Origin: Prauserella salsuginis
GTDB taxonomy: Bacteria; Actinomycetota; Actinomycetes; Mycobacteriales; Pseudonocardiaceae
Assembly: GCF_024648885.1 (NCBI RefSeq)
Contig: NZ_JANBBF010000009.1
Span: 806,001-870,000 of the forward strand
Direction: 5' to 3'
DNA: 64,000 bases
The notes beneath the pieces are model-generated. The model saw only the letters and a list, made by a program, of their open reading frames with translations. It was not told where the DNA came from and ran no database searches. Position numbers and translations under genes: made by a program. Shown piece after piece: positions 1-11,007 of the stretch. Each line of letters opens with the position of its first letter. Positions within the stretch are counted from its first letter, which is position 1.

Positions 1-290
<290 letters not shown>

Positions 291-447
291 TCACCCGGAC
301 CAGGGACCGCTGCGACGTTGGATAGGGTCGGTCTCTCACGAGTCGGCGGCCGGGCCGGGTAACCCGAGCACGGGAACCGGCCCCGGACCGCCGGCTCGTC
401 GGCACGCCCATCTGCAGGAATGGAAGGCCTCACAGAGCGGAGTCCCC

Positions 448-3400
448 GTGGTTGCCACTGAGTCGGCCGGTACGCACGCGGTCAACGGCCGCGACACCGC
501 GGTTCCTCGTGGTGTGCACCGAGACGACGTCACGGCGGGCGGCGTCGGCGACCTGTCCGCAGTGGAGCAGCTCCTGGATCGCGCCGACACGATGGAGTGG
601 CGGGCGCCCGAGCTCGCCGCGATTCTCGGTGAACGGGCGGCGAGCCTGGCGGAGGCCTCCGGCGCGAACGCGCTGTGGGTGCGGGCCGAGGCCACGGTCG
701 TTCACGCACACGTCCTGCTCGGGCATCGGGCCTCCACTGTCGGGCGGGCGGTCGCGGCCCTGCGCGCGGCGGAGGACGCCGAACTCCCGGTGATCGCCGC
801 GCAGGTCCGTACCGACCTGGCCGTGTGCGCGCGCAGTGTCGGTGCGCCCCTCACCGGACTGGCCATCCTGCGGCCGGTGCTCACCGTGAGCGGCCTGTCG
901 ACAGTGCGGCGCGCGACCGCGCTGTGTCACCTCGTGGGCTGCCTTGGCACGCTGGGACGCAAGGCCGAGCTCGATCGGGTGCTCCTCGAAGGCGACCGTC
1001 TCGTGGCCGCCGACGCCACACTCGACGAGGACGACAAGCTCATGGCGCGCGGCATGATCAGGCTCGGGGTGTCGGCGCACCGCAGGCGCCACGGCGACAC
1101 GATGGGCGCCGCCGATGCAGCCCGCACGGGCATCGGCTTCCTCGATCGGATGGCCGACCCGTCCCGGGACGGCGGGGTCGCCAGGGTCCGACTCGTCCTG
1201 GAGCTCGTGTGCTCGCTGCTGGACCGCGGGGACGGTGAGCCCGCGTTGGAAGCGGCGCAGTCACTGTTCGACGAACCGGAGCGTGCCGCGGCCGTCGCGC
1301 CGACCGCGTGGCTCCGTGCCGCGCTGGCCACGCGCGTCCTGCTGAGCAACGGCGCGGCCGAATCCGCCGCCACGATGCTGCGTGACGCGCTGTACGGCGT
1401 GGTGCGCCACGACCTCGACGCCGTGGTCGCGCGGCTCTGGCTGGAACTGGCGAACGTCGAGGAACGCATCGGCAATCCCGCCGAAGCCGTCACGTGTCTG
1501 CACAACGCCCGGGCAGCCGAGCAGCGGTACGCGCGTGCTCGCAGTCAGGCGCGTGCCGTCCTGCACGGTGAATTCGGTTCGGGTGAGCAGGCGCCGGTGG
1601 ATCTGGCCGAGATCGTCACCTCGGCGCGTCCGCAGCAGTCGGTCCCGGCTCCGGCCGCGGGGGTGCCCTCGGCCGTCGGACCGGCGTCCGCGCATCCCGC
1701 CGCATCACAGGTCGCGGCCGATGCCCAGCGTGCCGGAGCGGTCAACGGAGCCCCCGCGGGCGGCAGGTCCCCGAAGAGCGACGTCTCCACCCGCGCCGAC
1801 AGTGCGGCCGTGAACGGGCATCAGCCGGTCAACGGCCACGGCCCGCAGGCCCGGAACGGAGCAACCGTCGCCGGTGGCGCGTCGTCGGCAGCGGGCAGTG
1901 AGACGTCCCGGTCGAGCGATGCGACTACCGCTGCGGCCGACCGGGCCTCCACGAACGAACCGGCTGAGGCGGCAGCCGAAGCCACCATGGTGATGCCCGC
2001 GATACCGCGCGCAGACGGTCCACCGGCGGACCGGTCCACGACCGCGGAGTCGAACGCTCCGGCGACCGCGGTGTCGACCACGGACACCGGCGACGCGGAC
2101 ACCGCACCGAGCGCCACCGAACGGAGCGCTACCGAGCAGAGCGCCACGGAACAGGCGGCCCCGGAACAGACGGAAACAGCCCAGCGGGCCGCGGAACAGC
2201 GGGCGTCGGAACAGCGGGCCCCGGAACAGCGGGCCCCGGAACAGCGGGCCCCGGAACAGCGGGCCCCGGAACAGCGGGCCCCGGAACAGCGGGCCCCGGA
2301 ACAGCGGGCGTCGGAACAGCGGGCCCCGGAACAGCGGGCCCCGGAACAGCGGGCCCCGGAACAGCGGGCCCCGGAACAGCGGGCCCCGGAACAGCGGGCC
2401 CCGGAACAACGGGCCCCGGTACGACCGGCCACGGTGCACAGGGCCACCGACCACCCGGCTGCCGACCGTGAGTCGGACGCCGCCGCCGTCTCGCACGGGG
2501 CCGCGGAAACCTCGACGGCGGACCTTCGGGTGATCGGCGCAGCCGGGACAGCCTTCTCATCGGCCGATGGCACGGGGACGACCGCCGCCTCAGGAATTTC
2601 GGACACCCCGGCCGCGGACACCCCGGCCGTGGACGCTCCGGCCGCTGACGCCGCGGAGTCCGACCAGGCGGCGCCGAGGCGGGCCCACACGTCGGCAGGA
2701 GAGACCGATTCCGTGGCAGACGCGGTCGCATCGGGCGGATCGAATGCCGGCGATGCCGATACCTCGTCCGAACATTCGTCCGAACCGGCCACGCCGCGGA
2801 AGCGCCGCCGCCGCGATGTGGATCACGGCTCGGTCACCGCACGCTCGGTGCTGGACCGGCTGGGCATCTCGCCGTCGCGCGGCGGCCGCCGCCACGCAGC
2901 CTCATCCGACTCTCCCGATGCCGACAACGGTGGCGAGGCAGCGTCCTCGCACCGGGCCGCGGATGCGGGCTCGTCGTCGCCCGCGTCGCCGTCATCGGAG
3001 TTCTCGTCATCGGAGGCTTCGTCGTCCGCGTCGCCGTCGACGGTCGATACCCGTGCCGGGGCGACCAGGCCGGCGGGGGCCGACGACCCTGCGAGGTCCC
3101 GCTCCACGGAGTCGGCGGCGGCGGACGTGCTGGACTCCGGGACGGCGGGAGCCAGCGTCGAGCCGATCCTCGCGGCAGCGACGGCGTCTGCGCCCCAGGT
3201 CGACGACTCGACGGCGATCCTTCCCGCGATCACCGACGAGCCCACGATCGGCCCGGCGGCCACACAAACCGGAACCACCGGTACCGGCAACGACACTGCG
3301 GACTTCGGTGCGGACGCTCGCTGGGCAGTTGACCACGGCGCCGGCGATCACAGCGGCGACCGCGGCGCCGTCGATCACGGCACCACGGATTTCAGCACCA

Positions 3401-4428
3401 CGGACTTCGGCACCACCGACTTCAGCCCTGCCGCCGATCACAGTGCCGGTGTGGGCGCAGAGGTCGGTGACGGCGGGTTCGACCCCGGAATTACCGAGAC
3501 CGGCAGTTCCGGCAGTGGCATCGGCGCTGCGAGTGAGTCGGTGGCAGACCCGTGGCTGCCGCGGGTCAAGTTGCCGCCGCCGTTGCTGCCGATGGAAGCG
3601 CTCGCGCCGGAAGGGGAACCGGGCTCAGGGGGCGACGCCGCGGGGGCCGAATCGGACCGGACGACCACACGCGGTGGGGGTGCGCACCTGTCGGCCACTC
3701 ACGCGCTGTCCGGTCACGAACCGGTCGCCGACTCCTCGACAGGAGCTTCGGGGGCGAGCGTTACTCCGGCCAGGCCCACCGACATCGCGCCGAGTAGCGA
3801 TGCCGGACGACATACCGAATCCGCCACGTTCCCGGATTCGGCGTTCTACGACCCCAGGGACGACAGAACGACCGCGACGGAGCCCAGCGCCTCGGATTCC
3901 GTCCCCTCGGAGCATGAGGCTTCCGGATCCACCGTTCCCGAACCCGCCGCTCCGGAACCCACTGTTTGGCAACCCGCTGCTTGGCAAGCCACTTCTTGGC
4001 AAACCACGGCATCCGACCCCAGCGCCCCGAACTTCGACACCGCGAACTCCGACACCGCGGACCCCAGCACGTCGGCCTCCGACACCGCGGGTTCTGGCAC
4101 CTCGGAGCCCGGACCGTCGGAGCCCGGACCGTCGGAATCCGCCCGCCCGGAATCGGGCGTCGACGAACCGGCCGTGTCCGATACCGGCGTGCCCGACCTG
4201 CCACGCCACGAGCTTCCGCTCGACGAACCGCCGGAGGACGCCGGGTTGGCGGAGCTGCTCGCGCGTGCACTCGCGGAGCACCAGGTCGCGTCGGGTGCGG
4301 CCCTTGCATCGACGCCGGGTGGCGACGACCGTGACGGCCACGCCGTCGGCAGTGGGGCGGGCGTGAACGGCCGTCGCCGTAACGGCAGCGCGCACGCTCG
4401 GGGACAAGGCGGCCGCCACGATCGTTAG
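448..4428 (+). CDS. Large TPR-like helical protein with long disordered, repeat-rich tail
   Basis: 1326 residues from GTG at 448, with GGAG at 439-442. Residues about 25-375 are an all-helical, Ala/Leu/Arg-rich domain of the TPR/SARP-TPR style ([20 protein letters not shown], then repeated helix pairs such as [21 protein letters not shown]). From about residue 380 on, the chain is low-complexity Ala/Ser/Thr/Pro/Asp, with fifteen xEQRA pentapeptides at residues 582-656 and shorter runs ([22 protein letters not shown]). A short helical motif near the C-terminus ([14 protein letters not shown]) looks more constrained, followed by a basic Gly/Arg tail. No signal peptide or membrane segment. It lies just ahead of the glutamate dehydrogenase, about 100 bp apart. 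No enzymatic motif is seen; a scaffold role is only a guess. Length should vary between strains because of the repeats. Confidence 0.8.
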   Translation: MVATESAGTHAVNGRDTAVPRGVHRDDVTAGGVGDLSAVEQLLDRADTMEWRAPELAAILGERAASLAEASGANALWVRAEATVVHAHVLLGHRASTVGRAVAALRAAEDAELPVIAAQVRTDLAVCARSVGAPLTGLAILRPVLTVSGLSTVRRATALCHLVGCLGTLGRKAELDRVLLEGDRLVAADATLDEDDKLMARGMIRLGVSAHRRRHGDTMGAADAARTGIGFLDRMADPSRDGGVARVRLVLELVCSLLDRGDGEPALEAAQSLFDEPERAAAVAPTAWLRAALATRVLLSNGAAESAATMLRDALYGVVRHDLDAVVARLWLELANVEERIGNPAEAVTCLHNARAAEQRYARARSQARAVLHGEFGSGEQAPVDLAEIVTSARPQQSVPAPAAGVPSAVGPASAHPAASQVAADAQRAGAVNGAPAGGRSPKSDVSTRADSAAVNGHQPVNGHGPQARNGATVAGGASSAAGSETSRSSDATTAAADRASTNEPAEAAAEATMVMPAIPRADGPPADRSTTAESNAPATAVSTTDTGDADTAPSATERSATEQSATEQAAPEQTETAQRAAEQRASEQRAPEQRAPEQRAPEQRAPEQRAPEQRAPEQRASEQRAPEQRAPEQRAPEQRAPEQRAPEQRAPEQRAPVRPATVHRATDHPAADRESDAAAVSHGAAETSTADLRVIGAAGTAFSSADGTGTTAASGISDTPAADTPAVDAPAADAAESDQAAPRRAHTSAGETDSVADAVASGGSNAGDADTSSEHSSEPATPRKRRRRDVDHGSVTARSVLDRLGISPSRGGRRHAASSDSPDADNGGEAASSHRAADAGSSSPASPSSEFSSSEASSSASPSTVDTRAGATRPAGADDPARSRSTESAAADVLDSGTAGASVEPILAAATASAPQVDDSTAILPAITDEPTIGPAATQTGTTGTGNDTADFGADARWAVDHGAGDHSGDRGAVDHGTTDFSTTDFGTTDFSPAADHSAGVGAEVGDGGFDPGITETGSSGSGIGAASESVADPWLPRVKLPPPLLPMEALAPEGEPGSGGDAAGAESDRTTTRGGGAHLSATHALSGHEPVADSSTGASGASVTPARPTDIAPSSDAGRHTESATFPDSAFYDPRDDRTTATEPSASDSVPSEHEASGSTVPEPAAPEPTVWQPAAWQATSWQTTASDPSAPNFDTANSDTADPSTSASDTAGSGTSEPGPSEPGPSESARPESGVDEPAVSDTGVPDLPRHELPLDEPPEDAGLAELLARALAEHQVASGAALASTPGGDDRDGHAVGSGAGVNGRRRNGSAHARGQGGRHDR
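2191..2415 (+). repeat. 15-bp tandem repeat, 15 copies, coding for xEQRA
   Basis: Fifteen head-to-tail copies of a 15-bp unit of the form CCGGAACAGCGGGCC lie in frame inside the large protein. Twelve copies encode PEQRA, two SEQRA and one AEQRA; a degenerate partial copy follows. Most units are identical at the DNA level, which points to recent expansion by slippage. Because 15 is a multiple of three, copy-number change keeps the frame open, and all six frames stay open here, which produces long false antisense reading frames. Confidence 0.97.
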
Positions 4429-4526
4429 GACCGCGCCATCCGGCAACCCGGAGGGCAGCGTCCCGATACAGTGGCGACGACCGAACGGCACGTCCGAGCT
4501 GTCATCGCCAGAGTTGGAGAGTTGCG

Positions 4527-7500
4527 TTGCCCGACATGAGCTCGACCGGTGTCCAGTCCCGTTCGCAGAACGCGGACCGGGAAGGCCCCACGCCCAGCCG
4601 GCGGAGCCCGGAACAACTCCGGGACGACCTGATCGCCGCTGCGGCGGCACAGGCCCCGGACATCGCCGACCTCATCGGTCACTACTACCGCCTGATCCCC
4701 GCCGAGGAGATCATCGGTGAGAGCCCGGACGACCTCGTCGGCGCCGTGCGGTCGCACCTGGAGCTGGCACGCAACCGGGTGCCGGGCAGGCCCGCACTCC
4801 GTCTGTTCAACCCGACGACCGCCGAGGACGGCTGGTCGAGCGAATCGACCGTCATCCAGGTCGTCACCGACGACATGCCGTATCTGGTCGACTCGGTCGT
4901 GGCAGAGCTGGCGCGCGGTGGTGTGCACGTGCAGCGCATCGTCCACCCGATCATGCTGGTCACGCGGGACATGTCCGGCGGTCTGCAGCAGCTCCACCCG
5001 GGCGGGGACGTCGAACAGCCGCCGGCGGGCGCGACGGTCGAGTCGTGGATGTACCTGGAGATCGACTCGATCACCGATGTGGATCGCGCACGCGAGTGCG
5101 ACCACCGGCTGCTGGCTGTGCTCGAGGACGTCCGGGAGGTCGTCGAGGACACCGACCGCATGGCCGCCGCCGCGCTCTCCCTGGCCGACGAACTCGACAA
5201 CACGCCGCCGCCGCTGTCCGAGCAGGAGGTCCGCGACGGTGCGGAGCTGCTGCGCTGGCTGGCGGACGGTCACCTGACGTTCCTCGGTTACCGGCACTAC
5301 GAGGTGATCGACGACGGCGGCGAGGCCGCGCTGCGTGCGGTGCTGGCGTCGGGGCTCGGTGTGCTGCGGCAAGACAGCCTCGCCGCCCGCAACCTCACCG
5401 CCGGACCGGATTCGACAGCTCAGGCGCTGAAGCCGGAGCTGTTGGTGCTCACGCAGGCGGGTGCGCCGTCGACGGTGCACCGCCCGATCTACCCGTACTA
5501 CGTCGGTGTGAAGACCTTCGACGCCGACGGCAACGTCACCGGCGAGCACCGGTTCCTCGGCATGTTCACCACGACGGCCCTGCACGAGGACGTACTCGAC
5601 ATCCCGGTTGTGGAACGCCGCGTGCGGGAGGTCATCCACCGCGCCGGGTTCCCGATGCAGTCCTACTCCGGCCAGCGGATGCTGGAGGTGCTGCAGAACT
5701 GGCCGCGGGCTGACCTGTTCTCGGCCGATCCGGATTCGCTGTACGCCACGGCCACGGGTGCGATCACGCTGGCCGATCGGCGCAGGTTGCGGCTGTTCCT
5801 GCGCCGCGACACGTACGGCCGGTTCTACTCGTGCCTGGTGTTCCTGCCGCGCGACCGGTACACGACACGGTCGCGGCTGGCGATGCAGCAGGTGCTGCTG
5901 GACGAACTCGAGGGCACGCACCTGGAGTACGCGACGCGGCTGGGCGAGACGCAGCTCGCTCAGGTGCATTTCACCGTCCACACCGATCCCGGTGCGACCG
6001 TCGAACCCGACACGTTGCGGATCCAGGAGCGGCTGGCCGAGGCCATGCGCAGCTGGGACGACCTGATGGTGGAGGCGATCCTCGCCGAACGGAGGGAGCG
6101 CGCGGGCGACGGCAAGGCCGTGACGTTCGCCGGCGAGGAATCGGCCACCGAGCAGGCACAGCGCTACGCGACGGTGTTCCCCGAGGCCTACAAGGAGGAC
6201 TTCGACGCCGAGTCGGCGTTGCGCGACCTGCGCATGCTCGAATCCCTCGAGGGGCGAGCCGACGTGCGCATGTCGTTCTACCTGCCTGACGGTGCGGCGC
6301 CGGGGGAGCGCCGGTTCAAGCTCTACACCCAGGGCGACGGCGTGACACTGTCGACGATGCTGCCGTTGTTGCAGCGTATGGGCGTCGAGGTGGTCGACGA
6401 GCGGCCGTACGAACTCTCGCGGGAGGACGGTGCCCGCCTGTGGATCTACGACTTCGGCCTGCGTATCGACCCGGGCGTGATGGCCGCGGTGGAGGCCGAG
6501 AAGGACCTCCAGGTGCGCTTCCAGGACGCCTTCGCCGCCGAGTGGCGGGGCGATGCCGAGGTCGACGGGTTCAACGCTCTCGTACTGCGTGCCGGACTCG
6601 ACTGGCGGCAGGTGGCGGTGCTGCGCGCGTACGCCCGCTACCTGCGGCAGGCTGGCTCGCCGTACTCGCAGGACTACATCGAGACGACGCTGCTCGCGCA
6701 CACCGACATCGCGACGGCGCTGGTGCGGCTGTTCGAAACCCGCTTCGGCCCGGACGACGCGCAGCGCGAGGACCGTTCGAACGAGCAGGTCGACGAGATC
6801 AGCTCGATGATCGACGAGGTCACGAGCCTGGACCAGGACCGGATCCTGCGCAGGCTGCTGTCGGTCATCGTGGCGACGTTGCGCACCAACTACCGGGTGA
6901 CCGACACCGACGGCAACCCTCGCCCGTACCTCGCGTTCAAGCTCGATCCGCAGCAGGTGCCCGACCTGCCCGAGCCGCGTCCGGCCTACGAGATCTTCGT
7001 GTGCTCGCCGCGCGTGGAAGGTGTCCACCTGCGTTTCGGCTCGGTCGCCAGGGGCGGGCTGCGTTGGTCCGACCGCCGCGAGGATTTCCGCACCGAGGTG
7101 CTGGGCCTGGTGAAGGCGCAGGCGGTCAAGAACGCGGTCATCGTGCCGGTCGGAGCCAAGGGCGGGTTCGTCGTCAAGCGTCCGCCGGCGGCCACGGGCG
7201 ACCCGGGCATCGACCGCGAGGCGCAGCACGCCGAGGGCGTCGCCTGCTACCGCATGTTCATTTCCGGCCTGCTGGATCTCACCGACAACCTCGTCGACGG
7301 TGTCACGGTGCCCGCCCGCGACGTCGTCCGCTACGACGGTGACGACAACTACCTGGTCGTCGCCGCGGACAAGGGCACCGCGACGTTCTCCGACCTCGCC
7401 AACGAGGTCGCCAAGAGTTACGGCTTCTGGCTGGGTGATGCGTTCGCCTCCGGCGGATCGGTCGGCTACGACCACAAGGACATGGGCATCACCGCGAAGG

Positions 7501-9473
7501 GTGCGTGGGAGAGCGTCAAGCGGCATTTCCGCGAGCTCGGCGTCGACACGCAGAGCCAGGACTTCACGGTCGTCGGCATCGGCGACATGGGCGGCGACGT
7601 GTTCGGCAACGGCATGCTGCTGTCGGAGCACATCCGTCTCGTGGCCGCGTTCAACCACCTGCACATCTTCCTCGACCCGAACCCCGACGCGGCGAGTGCG
7701 TTCGCCGAGCGCACACGGCTGTTCGAGTTGCCGCGTTCGACGTGGGACGACTACGACCGCTCGCTCATCAGCGAGGGCGGCGGGATCTACCCGCGTAGCG
7801 CGAAGACCATCCCGATCACGCCGCAGGTGGCCGAGGCGCTCGGCATCGACGGGGTCGACAGCATGTCGCCGGCCGAGCTGGTCCACGCGATCCTGCAGGC
7901 GCCGGTCGACCTGCTGTGGAACGGCGGTATCGGCACCTACGTGAAGGCCACCGGCGAACGGCACGCCGACGCGGGCGACAAGGCCAACGACGCCGTGCGC
8001 GTCAACGGCAGCCAGGTGCGTGCGAAGGTCATCGGCGAAGGCGGCAACCTCGGTCTCACCCAGCGCGGGCGGATCGAGTTCGCCCGGCACGGCGGCAAGG
8101 TCAACACCGACGCGCTCGACAACTCGGCGGGGGTCGACTGCTCCGACCACGAGGTCAACATCAAGATCCTGCTCGACAAGCTCGTCGAGACGGCAGAGCT
8201 GGAGGTCTCCGAGCGCAACCAGCTGCTCGAGGTGATGACCGACGAGGTCGGTGAGCTGGTGCTGCGGGACAACTACACGCAGAACGCGGTGCTGGGCGTC
8301 GCGCGTCATCACACGGACGCGATGGTGTCGGTGCACCGCAGGCTCGTCGGCGCGCTCGAGGCCAAGGGTGCGCTGGACCGGCACCTCGAGGCGCTGCCCG
8401 TCGACTCCGGGTTCAGCGAGCTCGAGCACGCCGGTCAGGGATTGACGTCGCCCGAACTGGCGACTGTGCTGGCGCACGTCAAGCTGGACCTGAAGGACGA
8501 GATCCTCGCCAGCGAACTGCCCGACGCCGAGGTGTTCAGCCGTCGCGCCGCCGAGTACTTCCCGACACCGCTGCGCAACCGATTCGGCGCGTCGGTGGCC
8601 AAGCACCCGCTGCTGCGCCAGATCACGACGACCTGGCTGGTCAACGAGGTGGTCGACGGTGCAGGCCTGACGTACGCGTTCCGCCTCTCCGAGGAGCTCA
8701 ACGCCACGGCGACCGATGCGGTGCGGGCGTACTCGGTCGTCACGAACGTCTACGGCCTTTCCGAGGTGTGGCAGGCGATCGCGGAGCTGGACACCGTTGT
8801 GGCGACCGACATCGCCGACGAGATGGTGCTGGAGACCCGCAGGCTCCTCGACCGGGCGTCCCGGTGGTTCCTGACGAACCGTCCGCAGCCGCTGGCCGTC
8901 GGTGCCGAGATCAACCGGTTCGGTGAGCCGGTGCGGGCGCTGACCGGCCGGCTGGGCAAGCTGGTGCGCGGGCGTGAGGCCGAGAAGGTGCGTGCCGAGG
9001 TTGGCAGGCTGACCGCGGCGGGCGTGCCCACGGAGCTCGCGGAGCGCGTCAGTGAGCTGTTGCTCGGGTATGCGCTGCTGGACATCACGGAGGTCGCCGA
9101 GGTGGCCGAGCCGGACGGCGAGGGCACCCCGGTGGACATCGCCGAACTGTATCTCGCGCTGTCGGACCACCTGGGTTTCGATCACATGCTCGCGTCGGTG
9201 AACCAGCTCGAGCGTGACAACCGGTGGCACGCGCTGGCCAGGCTCGCGTTGCGGGACGACCTGTACGGTTCGCTGCGGGCCATCACGCGTGACGCCCTGC
9301 GGCACAGCGATCCGGGCGACTCGGTCGACGAAAAGATCGCCAAGTGGGAGCAGGCGAATGCTTCCCGGCTGGCCCGTTCCCGGGTGACGCTCGACGAGAT
9401 CTCGCGGTCCGGGCGGATCGACCTCGCGACGCTGTCGGTCGCCGCGCGGCAGATCCGGAGCACGGTCGGATGA
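4527..9473 (+). CDS. gdh: NAD-specific glutamate dehydrogenase, large (180-kDa class) type
   Basis: 1648 residues, the normal size for the large bacterial NAD-dependent enzyme (Streptomyces clavuligerus/M. tuberculosis Rv2476c class). It oxidises glutamate to 2-oxoglutarate and ammonium with NAD+, in the cytoplasm. A long N-terminal regulatory region is followed by the catalytic core: ARGGLRWSDRREDFRTEVLG near residue 845, the lysine segment KNAVIVPVGAKGGF near 870, the nucleotide-binding stretch VVGIGDMGGDVFGNGM near 1015 and KVIGEGGNLGLTQRG near 1170. TTG 4527 is chosen because TTGGAGAG sits 6 bp upstream; ATG 4536 is an alternative. The stop overlaps the thioesterase start (ATGA), so the two are coupled. 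In mycobacteria this enzyme is held in check by the FHA protein GarA; no garA is in this window. Confidence 0.96.
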   Translation: MPDMSSTGVQSRSQNADREGPTPSRRSPEQLRDDLIAAAAAQAPDIADLIGHYYRLIPAEEIIGESPDDLVGAVRSHLELARNRVPGRPALRLFNPTTAEDGWSSESTVIQVVTDDMPYLVDSVVAELARGGVHVQRIVHPIMLVTRDMSGGLQQLHPGGDVEQPPAGATVESWMYLEIDSITDVDRARECDHRLLAVLEDVREVVEDTDRMAAAALSLADELDNTPPPLSEQEVRDGAELLRWLADGHLTFLGYRHYEVIDDGGEAALRAVLASGLGVLRQDSLAARNLTAGPDSTAQALKPELLVLTQAGAPSTVHRPIYPYYVGVKTFDADGNVTGEHRFLGMFTTTALHEDVLDIPVVERRVREVIHRAGFPMQSYSGQRMLEVLQNWPRADLFSADPDSLYATATGAITLADRRRLRLFLRRDTYGRFYSCLVFLPRDRYTTRSRLAMQQVLLDELEGTHLEYATRLGETQLAQVHFTVHTDPGATVEPDTLRIQERLAEAMRSWDDLMVEAILAERRERAGDGKAVTFAGEESATEQAQRYATVFPEAYKEDFDAESALRDLRMLESLEGRADVRMSFYLPDGAAPGERRFKLYTQGDGVTLSTMLPLLQRMGVEVVDERPYELSREDGARLWIYDFGLRIDPGVMAAVEAEKDLQVRFQDAFAAEWRGDAEVDGFNALVLRAGLDWRQVAVLRAYARYLRQAGSPYSQDYIETTLLAHTDIATALVRLFETRFGPDDAQREDRSNEQVDEISSMIDEVTSLDQDRILRRLLSVIVATLRTNYRVTDTDGNPRPYLAFKLDPQQVPDLPEPRPAYEIFVCSPRVEGVHLRFGSVARGGLRWSDRREDFRTEVLGLVKAQAVKNAVIVPVGAKGGFVVKRPPAATGDPGIDREAQHAEGVACYRMFISGLLDLTDNLVDGVTVPARDVVRYDGDDNYLVVAADKGTATFSDLANEVAKSYGFWLGDAFASGGSVGYDHKDMGITAKGAWESVKRHFRELGVDTQSQDFTVVGIGDMGGDVFGNGMLLSEHIRLVAAFNHLHIFLDPNPDAASAFAERTRLFELPRSTWDDYDRSLISEGGGIYPRSAKTIPITPQVAEALGIDGVDSMSPAELVHAILQAPVDLLWNGGIGTYVKATGERHADAGDKANDAVRVNGSQVRAKVIGEGGNLGLTQRGRIEFARHGGKVNTDALDNSAGVDCSDHEVNIKILLDKLVETAELEVSERNQLLEVMTDEVGELVLRDNYTQNAVLGVARHHTDAMVSVHRRLVGALEAKGALDRHLEALPVDSGFSELEHAGQGLTSPELATVLAHVKLDLKDEILASELPDAEVFSRRAAEYFPTPLRNRFGASVAKHPLLRQITTTWLVNEVVDGAGLTYAFRLSEELNATATDAVRAYSVVTNVYGLSEVWQAIAELDTVVATDIADEMVLETRRLLDRASRWFLTNRPQPLAVGAEINRFGEPVRALTGRLGKLVRGREAEKVRAEVGRLTAAGVPTELAERVSELLLGYALLDITEVAEVAEPDGEGTPVDIAELYLALSDHLGFDHMLASVNQLERDNRWHALARLALRDDLYGSLRAITRDALRHSDPGDSVDEKIAKWEQANASRLARSRVTLDEISRSGRIDLATLSVAARQIRSTVG

Positions 9474-9907
9474 GTGTCGGCGAGTACGTCACGCATGTCC
9501 GGCCGCGCTGGTCCGATATGGACGCGTTCGGCCACGTCAACCATGCGCGCATGGTGACGTTGCTGGAGGAGGCGCGGGTGCCGCTGCTGTTCGACGACGC
9601 GACCGCTCAGGGTCTCGGCGAGTTCGCGAAGGGTACGGTCGTGGTGAAGCTCGGGGTCGACTACAAGGAGCCGGTGATCGTCGACGGCAAACAACTGCGG
9701 GTGGGTATCACCATGACCCGATTGCAGCAGGCGTCGTTCACACTCGCCTATCGTGTCCACAACGGACCGTCCGAATCGGACCCGGTGGCCGTGACGGCGT
9801 GGACGCTGCTTGCGCCGTACGACGTCGGAGCCGCGCGTCCCCGCAGGCTCGCCGCGCAGGAGCGTGCCTTCCTGACGGACCACATCCCGGAGGCGGACCG
9901 TGCCTGA
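9470..9907 (+). CDS. Acyl-CoA thioesterase, 4HBT hotdog fold
   Basis: 145 residues from ATG 9470, whose ATGA overlaps the stop of the glutamate dehydrogenase; the frame is open further upstream but the coupled ATG is the sensible start. The hotdog-fold signature is clear: PRWSDMDAFGHVNHARMV, with the catalytic Asp of the 4-hydroxybenzoyl-CoA thioesterase class, followed by a long helix (LLEEARVPLL) and VKLGVDYKEPV. Predicted to hydrolyse an acyl-CoA or other acyl thioester in the cytoplasm; substrate unknown. The equivalent place in M. tuberculosis is Rv2475c. It overlaps the next gene by 8 bp, so gdh, thioesterase and hypothetical probably form one operon. Confidence 0.88.
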   Translation: MSVGEYVTHVRPRWSDMDAFGHVNHARMVTLLEEARVPLLFDDATAQGLGEFAKGTVVVKLGVDYKEPVIVDGKQLRVGITMTRLQQASFTLAYRVHNGPSESDPVAVTAWTLLAPYDVGAARPRRLAAQERAFLTDHIPEADRA

Positions 9908-10538
9908 GCTGCGAATCCCCGACCCGGCCGACCGCGAGTCGCTGGGTGCGTTCATAGCCAGGGCGGTCCGCCTCGACGGGCAGGCGGTCGTGCGGCTGCG
10001 CATGCGCAGGCCCGGCGTGCTGGAAGCATGGGCGAGTACCCCGTTCGAGGTGCTCGTGACGCGTGCCGTGGAGGGCGAGATCGAGCCGGGCGACGTGACC
10101 GTGTCGGGCTCGGAGCTGCTCGCGGCACTGACCGTCGCGCCGGGCGAGCGGATGGACCCGGGTCCGTCGCGCGATCTGCTGTGGCGTTCCGAACTACCGT
10201 CGGGTGCGGGGTGGCGACAGGTCGACACGCTGCCTGCGGCCATCGTCGCCGACCTCGCCGATCGTGGGGTCGCCGTGGCCAGGGAGAACGTCGGACCGCA
10301 GGGCACGCCTCCCGCGTCGCTCATGGATCAGACCGTGCTCACCGTGTCCGGCGACGACAACACCGAGCTCGAGGTGCCGATGCGGTGCCTGTTCGCGATG
10401 TCCGGCATGGGGTTCGTCGACTCCTCCGTCGCCGATGACGTCGTGCGGGTCACGGCCACCGACGCGTGGCTGCGGCTCGACGGCCGGTACGGCGCGGTCG
10501 TCCGCCGCAGGCACGCGCTGCTGCCGCTGCTGTTCTGA
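9900..10538 (+). CDS. Conserved hypothetical protein (Rv2474c-like position)
   Basis: 212 residues from GTG 9900, overlapping the thioesterase end by 8 bp. No signal peptide or membrane segment; mixed alpha/beta composition with a central MDPGPSRDLLWRSELPSGAGW and a C-terminal VRRRHALLPLLF. I recognise no catalytic motif. The tight coupling to glutamate dehydrogenase and thioesterase, and the same order in mycobacteria, suggest a conserved but uncharacterised partner of the operon. Function not assignable from sequence alone. Confidence 0.8.
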   Translation: MPELRIPDPADRESLGAFIARAVRLDGQAVVRLRMRRPGVLEAWASTPFEVLVTRAVEGEIEPGDVTVSGSELLAALTVAPGERMDPGPSRDLLWRSELPSGAGWRQVDTLPAAIVADLADRGVAVARENVGPQGTPPASLMDQTVLTVSGDDNTELEVPMRCLFAMSGMGFVDSSVADDVVRVTATDAWLRLDGRYGAVVRRRHALLPLLF

Positions 10539-10617
10539 AACCGCACAGCTGCGGGTGACCTGCGGCGATCGCAGCGAATCAGTGGCCGCGGTCCGTCGCG
10601 GGTGTCATAGTTGGCCG

Positions 10618-10938
10618 ATGAGCGAGGAGTCGCGACGCGCCGACGACGATCGGGCCGACGAACCTGCCGATCCGACCGCCGAGTTCCTGGCGGACGTCCG
10701 TCCCGAGGAGACACCGTGGCGGACCGAACGGCCGCCCGCCGAGCAAGCCGGGTCACCGATTCCCGACGCCAACGAGCGGACCCGATTCCAACGGGTCGCC
10801 GGCGCTGTCGGCGGCGCGGCGCCGTATCTGGCTGCCGGCGGCGCGGCGGGCTGGGTGAGCGCCCAGGCCTACGACGAGTACGCCGACGAGGCCGGCGGTC
10901 ATGGCGGGATGGAAGACATGGGTATGGGCGAAGGCTGA
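10618..10938 (+). CDS. Small acidic protein with one hydrophobic segment
   Basis: 106 residues from ATG 10618. The first 60 residues are hydrophilic and acidic (ADDDRADEPADPTAEFLADV), then one Gly/Ala hydrophobic stretch (VAGAVGGAAPYLAAGGAAGW, about residues 62-82), then an acidic, Met/Gly-rich end (GGHGGMEDMGMGEG). There is no clear ribosome binding site; CATAGT lies at -12 to -7 relative to the ATG, consistent with leaderless transcription. Probably a small membrane-associated protein of unknown role. The codon use is typical of its neighbours. Confidence 0.6.
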   Translation: MSEESRRADDDRADEPADPTAEFLADVRPEETPWRTERPPAEQAGSPIPDANERTRFQRVAGAVGGAAPYLAAGGAAGWVSAQAYDEYADEAGGHGGMEDMGMGEG

Positions 10939-10959
10939 TCACGCCCACGCCACACTGCC

Positions 10960-11007
10960 GTCAACCCAGTGTTGACGACTTGGAGAAGGTCAACCTATGG
11001 TTGACGC
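10960..11007 (+). promoter_or_regulatory. Leaderless promoter carrying two GTCAAC-N5-GTTGAC operators
   Basis: Two 17-bp inverted repeats of the form GTCAAC-N5-GTTGAC lie at 10960-10976 and 10989-11005, with centres 29 bp apart. TTGACG (10972-10977) and TATGGT (10996-11001), 18 bp apart, make a good -35/-10 pair, and 6 bp after the -10 comes the ATG at 11008, so the mRNA would be leaderless. One operator covers the -35 and the other the -10, the geometry of a repressor or autoregulator. The purine-rich GGAGAAGG at 10982-10989 is too far from the ATG to be its ribosome binding site. Confidence 0.75.

Noticed and set aside
2567-4366. A 599-codon plus-strand frame inside the large repeat protein
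   Set aside because: Arg/Pro/Ser-rich shadow in another frame of the low-complexity region of the 1326-residue protein.
4425-9305. A 1626-codon open frame on the minus strand opposite glutamate dehydrogenase
   Set aside because: It is the high-GC antisense shadow of the real gene; its composition (Val/Arg/His/Gln-rich) fits no family, and the plus-strand protein is clearly recognisable.
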